Positions 21,215 to 28,133 of a DNA stretch of 28,133 nt are shown in pieces. Position 1 is the stretch's first letter; each line of letters starts with the position of its first letter. The notes under the pieces were generated by a model. It did not search any database. It was not told the DNA's origin and was given only the letters and a program-made list of their open reading frames with translations. The DNA lies in assembly GCA_964058805.1 (NCBI GenBank), contig CAXKVV010000826.1:1-28133 (forward strand). The letters are read 5' to 3'. Origin of the DNA: Schoenoplectus triqueter (Eukaryota > Streptophyta > Magnoliopsida > Poales > Cyperaceae). A program made the translations under genes and the position numbers.

Positions 21215-21961
21215 ATGCTTGTTGCAAAACAGTATCGGTGTACTCATTCTGCCCATTGCATCTGCATCAAGGGCCACCTGAGTGAGGATGCTCTTTTCCT
21301 TGTCTTCCAACATCTCAACTGGAACCCACGGCTGGTAGCCGTCATGTCCTGTGTGTGTAAGTGGTTTGATGAGATTGCCAAGCGAGTTTTCTGGAAGGAG
21401 TTTTGCCTTGCAAGGGCACCGAAGATGATGCTTGACCTTCAATCCTGTGGATCCCACAACATTGATGGCAATTGGAAGGCACTTGGCAAACTCCTCATCT
21501 ACTGCACAGGGAGCAGCAAAGGCGGCCTGTTTAACAATGTCAACATCCCCGGTCACTTTGTGTACCGCACCAGGTTCTCCCGAACCTCTGGAAAGAGCCT
21601 TCTTATGCCGCAATGCAGGAATGATGTGTTGTATGTATCTGATCCATGTGAGCACCTTGACCAAGGGGACGAGGGTGATATAGGTTTTTTTAGAGGGATA
21701 TTCAAGTCGTTTTCTGGCTCAGCCATCAAAAAGATGCTGATTGAGAAGGGGGCGAAGTTTCACCCGACTGAAGCGTGTCCATATTGCAAAGCAAAGCTTT
21801 GGAGCATGCTTCAGGCCAAGATGATACCAAGGAGTGCTTCGTGCCGTTTAGGGTCATATGATGAGCTTGTGGAGTACTTTGTATGCCTCAATGGGCATAT
21901 GCTTGGTGTGTGCACTCTATTGCCTCTCTCTGATTCTGAGGCATCTGCGGTGGAGGCTTGA
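21215..21961 (+). CDS. EDL: EID1-like F-box protein (EDL family)
   Basis: Single-exon frame of 248 residues, close to the family's usual length. The F-box lies at about 20-64 (GHLSEDALFLVFQHLNWNP, then SCVCKWFDEIAKRVFWKEFC). The plant-specific remainder includes ARAPKMM, GNWKALGKLLIYC, PGHFVYRTRFSRTSGKS, SDPCEHLDQG, FFRGIFKSF and a C-terminal CPYCKAKLWSMLQAKMIP followed by CLNGHMLGVCTLLPLSDSE; C188, C191, C224 and H228 could bind a metal. The family is related to EID1, a phytochrome A signalling F-box protein; members act as substrate receptors of SCF ubiquitin ligases, and EDL proteins have been linked to light and ABA responses. The pattern is closest to EDL1/EDL2 in my recall. The start is set by the conserved N-terminus (M--KQYRC-HSA-C). 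All motifs are intact; likely functional. Confidence 0.94.
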   Translation: MLVAKQYRCTHSAHCICIKGHLSEDALFLVFQHLNWNPRLVAVMSCVCKWFDEIAKRVFWKEFCLARAPKMMLDLQSCGSHNIDGNWKALGKLLIYCTGSSKGGLFNNVNIPGHFVYRTRFSRTSGKSLLMPQCRNDVLYVSDPCEHLDQGDEGDIGFFRGIFKSFSGSAIKKMLIEKGAKFHPTEACPYCKAKLWSMLQAKMIPRSASCRLGSYDELVEYFVCLNGHMLGVCTLLPLSDSEASAVEA

Positions 21962-23068
21962 TGCTGGGATTGCATGTTAGGTCTGGCTCTCTCCTCTATT
22001 TTTCTATCAATTGCAGTATAATTTTTTGTTCTATACTTTTATCATATGAAAATTTTGTGATTTATGTTGAGTATTTATCCATTAATTACTGTACTAGTGT
22101 ACTAACTATTTCATGGGGTTGGTACTGACTATTGTTTGCTTTGCTAGGTCACTGGTTTTCTTAATACTAAGCCAAGAAAAACTTATAGATACACAACTAA
22201 GTGTCACTGATTACATGAGATGAGTAGAAGACCTTTCCATGCTTTCTCCCAATAGTGTGGAAGACCTTTCCATGCTCAAATAGGTGTGTTATAATTACAA
22301 AATAAAGCTAAAATTGGTTGCTTGGAGTCTTGGAAACCTCTTAACACTCCTTCACCCCAGCTACATTTAAATTGTTCCCTCATTCACACAATGGAAAATT
22401 CAACTAGATGGCTGTCTTATGTTGTAATGCTGGCAGCCTGGCACAATTTTTCTCATAACGCCCAAATTCATGCAATTACCACTCAATGCTGATCATTATT
22501 TATATTCAGAAGGTAAACAAATGGTTGTGAATGCTGCATGAGATTCTAAATGCAGACTATTTGGAATAGTCAAATCCACTTAAAATGCTTAGTTGCTGTT
22601 TGTGAGTAAAAAGCTCGCCTTCTGAGTAATGACAACTTTTGCTGAATTAATTGTGTGCAAATTTTGGGCGGGTGTTTTGTCATTGGGGCAAAGGTCATGA
22701 TTTTGTTGATTTGTGAGTAATGACAAAACTTTTGCTTCTCTAATCCTAATCTAATTGCAGTTCTCTTTGTGGTTTCTTTGGTGGATGGTCATGTTTCTGA
22801 CCTGCTTCATACCTGGTGGCATGAGATCTCGACTTAATTTGTTGACTCCTGCTGTTGTAGGAGCTTCCTGTCCGGGATGTGATTTCAGTGAATCTTCAAA
22901 CGAACTGCTGCTTAGATATTATATTACCGTTTATCGCTACTATTGTAAGTTAATAGTAAGATATACCTGTTTGCAGAACTTCATCATCTGGTACATGATC
23001 TTAAATTAGTTTCTCATCATCATAAGTTATTCTTGCATTTGCTGCTGCTGCTGTGGTTATTGTGGTCT
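21962..23068 (+). other. 3' flank of the F-box gene
   Basis: No further gene recognised. A short direct repeat gaagacctttccatgct occurs near 22228 and 22260. A good acceptor-like site (tctaattgcag, ending near 22760) precedes an 84-residue frame at 22755-23009 without recognisable domain; it could be a spliced 3' untranslated exon. A (CTG) run lies at 23041-23053. Confidence 0.35.
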
Positions 23069-23080
23069 ATATATATATAT

Positions 23081-23483
23081 GAATTAGGCCATGACTTTTT
23101 GCAAAGCACAAGAACGTTGTGTGATTTGCGCTCTATTATTAATTTTAAGTCAGAAATAATCGATCCAAACCGCTCAATCTAATCTCCATATCAAAATCTA
23201 TTAGTAAATCAAATTTTATATTTTTTGGAATTTATTTGCTATTTTTTTTGGATATGGGAAAACCGTCATTTTTTGATGAACCAAAATTCTCAGATCAAGT
23301 CATTTTCTTCTCATCAGAAAAAATAACAAAAAAAAATCTAAAAAATCTAAAATTTGATTTACTAATAGATTTTGATATGAAGATTAGATTGAACAGTTCG
23401 GATCGATTATTTCTAACTTGAAATTAAAAATAGAGTGCAAAACACACAACGCCTTTATGTTTTGTAAAGCATCATAGTTGGAT
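23081..23483 (+). mobile_element. Foldback element, family Z (copy 1)
   Basis: Bordered by (TA)n at 23069-23080 and 23484-23505. Inverted arms: aataatcgatccaaaccgct near 23157 pairs with agttcggatcgattatt near 23395, and the pairing continues inward through atctaatctccatatcaaaatctattagtaa. The sub-terminal palindrome of the family is decayed here (ttttgcaaagcac at left, ttttgtaaagcat at right). No real coding; the 61-residue frame is one arm. Confidence 0.8.
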
Positions 23484-23505
23484 TATATATATATATATAT
23501 ATATA

Positions 23506-23905
23506 GAGTAATACTATGGTGCTTCGCGAAGCAAAAAATCTTTTGTGCTTCGCGTCCGTATCTCGAATTTAAAAGTTCAAACGGCCGATCTAAACCATTG
23601 AACATCATCTTCATATTGAAATATCCTTGGAGATCAAATTTTATATTTTTTTGAATTTTTTTGATATTTTTTAGATGGGTACAAAGTTTGTTGATCTAAA
23701 GATTTCTGCACCATCCAAAACAAGCGACTTTGTACCCATCTAAAAAATATCAAAAAAATTCAAAAAAATATAAAATTTGATCTCCAAGGATATTTCAATA
23801 TGAAGATGATGCTCAACGGTTTGGATCGGCCGTTTGAACTTTTAAATTCGAGATACGGACGCGAAGCACAAATTTTTTTTTACTTCGCGAAGCACCATAG
23901 CATCA

Positions 23906-23911
<6 letters not shown>
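23506..23911 (+). mobile_element. Foldback element, family Y (copy 1)
   Basis: Lies between (TA)n at 23484-23505 and (TA)n at 23912-23941. The left end gagtaatactatggtgcttc matches the complement of the right end, gagtgatgctatggtgcttc. Sub-terminal gtgcttcgcgaagca palindromes occur at both ends, and the arms pair to the middle through gatgggtacaaagt near 23672 and actttgtacccatc near 23728. No coding capacity. Confidence 0.85.
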
Positions 23912-23941
<30 letters not shown>

Positions 23942-23945
<4 letters not shown>

Positions 23946-24337
23946 AAGATACCGTAAGCTTAAGCTCACGGAGGCCTTCTGTGAAGTTAACTCAAAAAAC
24001 ATATCAAATCGTCTTCAAATTTTAATTTATTATGCTCATTAAATTCTTTATATGAAAATCTTAAGAGATGCAAAAATTTGGAGTGTTTTGAGTTTTTTAA
24101 GTTATGGTTTTTAATTCTTGAAAATCAACTCTAAAAATAATAATAATATATTCAATACTTGAACATCATTTTAAAAAAAAATTAAAAACGATGACTTAAA
24201 AAGTTCAAAATACTTTAAATTTTTGTATCCCACAAGATTCTCATATAAAGAATTTAATGAGTATGATAAATTTGATATACTTTTTGAGTTAAGCTCACGA
24301 AAGGCCTCCGTGAGTTTAAGCTCACAGTATCTTTACT
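23942..24337 (+). mobile_element. Foldback element, family X (copy 2)
   Basis: Starts agtaaagataccgtaagctt directly after (TA)n and ends gtatctttact before tatattta. Same family as 14003-14412: shared subterminal gcttaagctcacggagg, ttaactcaaaaaa, attaaattctttatatgaaaa and gatgcaaaaatttggag. The core between the arms is in the opposite order to the first copy, as expected if the nearly symmetrical element inserted in the other orientation. Confidence 0.85.
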
Positions 24338-24345
24338 ATATTTAT

Positions 24346-24712
24346 AATTAGGTTATGGTGCTTTGTAAAGTACAAAAGTGTTGTGTGTTTTGCGCTCTAT
24401 TTTTAATTTTAAGTAAAAAAAATGATCGATCCAAACCGCTCAATCTAATCTCCATATCAAAATCTATTAGTAAACCAAATTTTATATTTTTTGGAATTTA
24501 TTTGCTATTTTTTTGGATAGGAGGAAAATCATCATTTTTGGATGAACTAGAATTCTCAGATCAAGTCATTTTTCTTCTCATCAGAAAAAATAGCAAAAAA
24601 TTCTAAAAAATATAAAATTTGATTTACTAATAGATTTTTATATGAAGATTAGATTGAACGGTTCGGATCGATTATTTCTGACTTAAAATTAAAAATAGAA
24701 CGCAAAGCACAA
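24346..24712 (+). mobile_element. Foldback element, family Z (copy 2)
   Basis: Starts with aattaggttatggtgctttg and carries the same arms as 23081-23483 (gatcgatccaaaccgctcaa near 24424, ttcggatcgattatttctga near 24661). Its right end merges with the left end of the next element, with no TA microsatellite between. The frames at 24355-24606 are arm sequence, not genes. Confidence 0.75.
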
Positions 24713-25096
24713 GTGCGTTGTGTGTTTTGTGCTCTATTATTAATTTTAAGTTTGTGCTTTGCGGTTTATTATTAATTTTAAGTCAGAAATAATCGATCCC
24801 AACCATTCAATCTAATCTTCATATCTAAATCTATTAGTAAACTAAATTTATATTTTTTGAAATTTATTTGCTATTTTTTTGGATAGAGGATAATCATTAT
24901 TTTTTGATGAACCAGAATTCTCAGATCAAGTTATTTTTCTCCAGAAAAAATAGCATTTTTTTTAAAAAAATATAAAATTTGGTTTATTAATAGATTTTGA
25001 TATGAAGAATAGATTGAACGGTTCAGATCGGTCATTTCTGACTTAAAATAAAGAATAGAGTGCAAAACTCTCTGTGCTTTGCAAAGCACCATAGTC

Positions 25097-25100
<4 letters not shown>
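24700..25100 (+). mobile_element. Foldback element, family Z (copy 3)
   Basis: Joined head to tail to the previous copy. A roughly 45-bp piece with attattaattttaag occurs twice at its left end (near 24733 and 24767), a local duplication at the join. The right end carries the intact palindrome GTGCTTTGCAAAGCAC at 25074-25089 and ends at the long TA microsatellite. Length and arms as in the other family Z copies. Confidence 0.75.

Positions 25101-25170
<70 letters not shown>
25101..25170 (+). repeat. (TA)35 microsatellite between two foldback elements
   Basis: Seventy bases of pure TA. It separates the third family Z element from the second family Y element. Shorter TA runs lie at 13991-14000, 14429-14444, 23069-23080, 23484-23505, 23912-23941 and 25589-25600, all at foldback element ends. 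Confidence 0.95.
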
Positions 25171-25173
<3 letters not shown>

Positions 25174-25572
25174 TGAGGTTATGGTGCTTCGCGAAGCATA
25201 AAACCTCCCGTGCTTCGCGTCCGTATCTCGAATTTGAAAGTTCATACGCCCGATCCAAACCGTTGAACATGATCTTCATATTGAACTATCTTTGGAGAAT
25301 AAAATTTATATTTTTTTGAATTTTTTTGCTATTTTTTAGATGGGTACAAAATCGGTAGTTTTGGATGGTGCAGAAATCGTTAGATCAGCAAATTTTATAC
25401 TCATTGAAAAAATAGCAAAAAAATTCAAAAAAATATAAAATTTGATCTCCAAAGATATTTCAATATGAAGATCATGTTCAACGGTTTGGATCGAGCGTAT
25501 GAACTTTCAAATTCGAGATACGGACGCGAAGCACGGGAGGTTTTGTGCTTCGCGAAGCACCATAGCCTCACT
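25171..25572 (+). mobile_element. Foldback element, family Y (copy 2)
   Basis: The left end gagtgaggttatggtgcttc matches the complement of the right end, gagtgaggctatggtgcttc. Palindromes are at 25184-25199 (last base mismatched) and 25545-25560 (GTGCTTCGCGAAGCAC, perfect). The right border is (CT)n then (TA)n, as at the family X copy 1, which looks like expansion of the terminal GAG. The arms are long and well preserved, so this is one of the younger copies. Confidence 0.88.
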
Positions 25573-25600
25573 CTCTCTCTCTCTCTCTATATATATATAT

Positions 25601-26720
25601 TTCATTTTTTTTAGCATTTGTTTACTTTTTGGCATTGACTGTCGTAGACTACCGTCGAAACTGATTAGAAAAGCTGCTTGTCTTTTTTGCCTGAGAGCTC
25701 TCTTGCACAGTGATGTTTTATATATAGGATCAGCAAGAATGGTAAACTTGTGTTACATTTAATCTTGATCAAGGACTTGGTTTTGTATATTCCATATCTA
25801 TTTCAATATGTTGATTTCCAGACAAATAAGCTCAAGCGTGTTTCAGCAAACAAATTAACAAGTTAATCCGAGAACACTTCAATTTTTTATCTGCAACGTG
25901 CAAGTCATTATAAGGTTATGAATCGGAGGTGCTCCATTGGTCCACAAAATATTTAAAATATGTTCATCTTACTGTAATTTTCTGAGAAAAACATCTAAAA
26001 ATATCCTTACCATTAAAAATAATAACAAAAATATCACCCGGCAATTGTCTGCCGCTTAAAAAAAAAATTGCCTCACTCAGAAAATTCGCTTCACCATATG
26101 GTATTTTCTGTCCATTGAGATTGCTAAGTGTATAGAAGTTAATACTTTCTTATTTCGGAAAAAAAAGCTATATAAGAAACAACAAGATCTGACCAAAATG
26201 TGACGAATTAATCCTAACGATCAGCTTGTCTAGATCATCTTTCTGCCACATAAAATGCTTACAAGTCATTAATGTTTACTAACATAAATTCTTAGAAACC
26301 CAAAATTTGCAGAAATTGCAAAATCTAGATGCATTGACGTAAAAAGTAAGATCCTGACAGCAAAAGACAGAACAAGAATAGATCCCAGCCTTCACAACCA
26401 GAGGCTTCTTATCAAGGACTCCTCAAATGTTCCTTAATTCATGAAAGCATATATCAATTCATCATTTGCATCAAATATAATTTAACCCATTCCGTTGAAA
26501 AAGGGTCTAAAAGGATTCAGCACTGATACATGTGGCACTTGAAATAGATATCATTAGAAGTTCTCCTTGCCTGGAGGATTAACTAATATTTTCACAGGAT
26601 CGCACAACCAAATCTTCTAGCTGCTGTCACAAGTCTCATCTCTGCCAAAAGTAAGAATGAATAATTCTTATCCTTATTTAAAGGCCCTCTGGAAAATGAG
26701 GAACTGAAAATTCTCTCAAG
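25601..26720. other. Intergenic stretch without a recognised gene
   Basis: No coding region or structured repeat that I can support. It could contain the last intron and 3' end of the MUB gene lying to the right on the minus strand, but I did not find the expected C-terminal cysteine-box exon. Confidence 0.35.
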
Positions 26721-26724
26721 TTCA

Positions 26725-26800
26725 TGGGTTGGCGGTCAAGCGCTTGGATTATTTTCTAAAGGGAAGAGGTTCAAGTCCCCGTAAACGCTCTTCTTTTCTT
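26725..26800 (+). mobile_element. tRNA-derived SINE-like unit or tRNA pseudogene
   Basis: An A-box-like tggcggtcaagcgcttgg (about 26730-26746) and a B-box-like ggttcaagtcc (about 26768-26778) are spaced as in Pol III genes, and T-rich sequence follows. The acceptor stem does not pair, so it is not a functional tRNA. No clear target duplication was found. Confidence 0.4.
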
Positions 26801-27386
26801 TTCTTTTTTATTTTTTTAAAAAAGTGGCAATTGTGAAGCATTTTCTTTTTGTTTCTTTTTTTACTGACCAGTATTGAAATGTTAACTTTGAAACTACTAT
26901 TGAAACACGATTTCACCATGACCACAAGAATAAGTATCCCGGAGACTAATGGTATCAGCAGAATTCAATGTCAGATGAGTACATACTAGATCCAGCATAA
27001 CCTCTGTCTGGATAAGTTTTACTCTCTAGTTGGCAGATGCTGCCAAACATCTAGGAAAGAGAGATAGATAGAGACTGTTTCTTAAAAAAAAAAATAGAGA
27101 GAGAGAGAATAACTAGGAGTTATGCAGTATTATTGATAGAGGGTCATTTTCACTGTTGTGAAACAGTTAGCGCAGTGCTGGGTGTAGACAAACCAATTTT
27201 TGGGGTTTCTTTAATCACATATTATCTGGAATTAATCTACATACGTAAACCCCAATCAATCTAAAAAAACCAGAAAAATAGTTTACAAAATTGGCCCAGT
27301 TATGAACCATTCTGTTGCTGACCTCTATCAGGTCAACACCATACCTACTTCATATGCTACAGTGATAATACGCAAAAGAAACTTAC
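26801..27386. other. Intergenic or intronic stretch
   Basis: Nothing recognised apart from a GA/A-rich low-complexity run at 27057-27108 (agagagatagatagagac then an A-run and agagagaga). If the MUB exon to the right belongs to a live gene, this would be its intron. Confidence 0.35.
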
Positions 27387-27554
27387 GAAACAATTTTATG
27401 CCTGATGGAGGCTTCATGACCACATGGATTGTTGTAATGCTGGAAAACGCTGCCGGTGAATTGAGGTATTCCTTTAATGCCTTGTCATTTTCCAATGCCT
27501 GGCCCCCGTGAATAAGCTTGAAATCTTGTACCGACTGAGGTGCATTTACAAAAC
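27387..27554 (-). CDS. MUB: Exon of a membrane-anchored ubiquitin-fold (MUB) gene
   Basis: The minus-strand translation contains PQSVQDFKLIHGGQALENDK, then a variable loop, then TTIHVVMKPP. This fits the second half of the MUB ubiquitin fold (pattern PK-V-D-KLI-AG-ILEN-KT ... ITMHVVV-PP). A consensus donor gtaagt (plus-strand acttac at 27381-27386) ends the exon right after the fold. An acceptor candidate lies before 27554, with an alternative before 27534. MUBs are prenylated, membrane-bound proteins that dock certain E2 enzymes at the plasma membrane. The N-terminal exon (ubiquitin-fold start) and the C-terminal exon with the CaaX cysteine were not found in the window; the former would lie beyond the right end. 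It may be a partial live gene or an orphan exon. Confidence 0.6.
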
Positions 27555-27683
27555 CTTTGGAGCAGAAAGGCAAAGAATAAATAAAACCAAAATTCTTCTG
27601 GTATTTTTTCTGTACACTCTTTTTATCAGTGGCTTGATTTTAGGGGAGCCATAAACTCTGATTATGATGTACTTTGAAATTCT

Positions 27684-27837
27684 AAAATTCCTTTTAAGAT
27701 TAAAATATTTATGTGGTTGGTAAGGAGAAAAAATTCTTACAAAATATCAGTTACTTAAAAGAGGGCGACAACGTGATTCATTATGTGTCTTTTGTGGTCA
27801 ATTTGAAAGTGCCAACCATCTATTTGATAGATTGTAA
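27684..27837 (+). pseudogene. LINE-type reverse transcriptase zinc-binding (zf-RVT) relic
   Basis: One frame reads KIPFKIKIFMWLVRRK; a second frame, shifted near 27730, continues ILTKYQLLKRGRQRDSLCVF and CGQFESANHLFDRL before a stop. Together they give the typical plant zf-RVT order: K-P-K-K-F-W, LTK--L-KRG, C-FC, then E-HLF. The frameshift and stop show it is dead. The rest of the LINE is absent. It lies just upstream (in minus-strand terms) of the MUB exon. Confidence 0.6.
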
Positions 27838-28133
27838 TATTTCTTTCAAGGATAAACAATTAGTAGAAATAATTAGAAGTGCAGTTTATTGAATATTCTG
27901 ATTAAAAATGAATAATATTATTTTTAACAAAAAGTCTCTAGGTCTTAAAATTATTCATATTACTACCTTTTGATGTACTGCATGTAATGTTTCTCAATTG
28001 CTAAAACTTATCTTGATATTACCTCAGGGGTAGAGGACGGTCGATTTGGAAGAGGAGATGGATTTAATTGAGGAGGAATGTGGATGCGTCCTAATTGATT
28101 ATTAGGATAATACTACATTTTGATAAACTGTTG
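27838..28133. other. AT-rich window end, nothing recognised
   Basis: No coding or repeat signal that I can support. If the MUB gene is intact this would be intron sequence. Confidence 0.3.

Noticed and set aside
21146..21683. 172-residue minus-strand frame and 83-residue plus-strand frame over the F-box gene
   Set aside because: They overlap the EID1-like CDS in other frames and show no recognisable domain.
23485..25600. A CRISPR-like repeat array, suggested by regularly spaced similar palindromes
   Set aside because: The palindromes are ends of 400-bp foldback transposons; spacing and flanks do not fit a CRISPR array, and the DNA is plant nuclear.
24355..25762. Frames within the foldback cluster, one with a long YIYIYI run
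   Set aside because: They translate element arms and TA microsatellites.
26725..26792. A functional tRNA gene
   Set aside because: Internal box motifs are present, but the 5' and 3' ends do not form an acceptor stem and the anticodon arm is poor.

Overview
The window looks like nuclear DNA of a flowering plant. It is AT-rich and mostly non-coding. The two clear coding regions are intronless single exons, each behind a probable spliced 5' leader, and they encode plant-type families: a membrane-anchored C3HC4 RING protein and an EID1-like F-box protein. The rest is plant repeat DNA: MITEs, foldback elements sitting in TA microsatellites, a LINE relic, a SINE-like unit and a FAR1/FHY3-like relic. 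I cannot name the species.

Layout. Bases 1-5019 are the left copy of a direct duplication, and 14958-19976 are the right copy. The copies are collinear at a constant offset of 14957 bp, with one substitution noticed by eye (856/15813). The block carries tandem arrays with periods of about 185, 355 and 173 bp, a minus-strand FAR1-like relic, and near its right end a promoter/leader-like segment. A diverged third copy of that segment lies at 9058-9602, in front of the RING gene. Beyond the left copy, 5029-6435 holds unrecognised broken ORFs around a possible solo LTR. Bases 7058-9042 are a Tourist/PIF-Harbinger-like MITE into which another member of the same family has inserted (7116-8259, TTA target duplication); both have hugely expanded TAA/ATA cores. 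The RING gene follows (leader about 9200-9347, intron 9348-10621, CDS 10670-11494). After its 3' flank come a non-LTR retroelement 3' module, a 332-bp foldback MITE and a long-inverted-repeat element in a TA microsatellite (14003-14412).

Right of the second copy, the F-box gene has its own TATA box (20351), short leader, leader intron and CDS (21215-21961). Bases 23081-25572 are a cluster of six foldback elements of three families packed into or against TA microsatellites. The right end has a SINE-like unit, one exon of a membrane-anchored ubiquitin-fold (MUB) gene on the minus strand, and a frameshifted zinc-binding reverse-transcriptase (zf-RVT) relic of a LINE.

The three recognised host genes (RING E3, F-box subunit, ubiquitin-fold protein) all belong to ubiquitin biology, but nothing shows co-regulation. 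The most interesting material is structural: the microsatellite-associated foldback families that share a sub-terminal 16-bp palindrome design, the MITE-in-same-MITE insertion, the near-identical 5-kb duplication, and the three copies of a gene leader in which only one keeps a splice donor.
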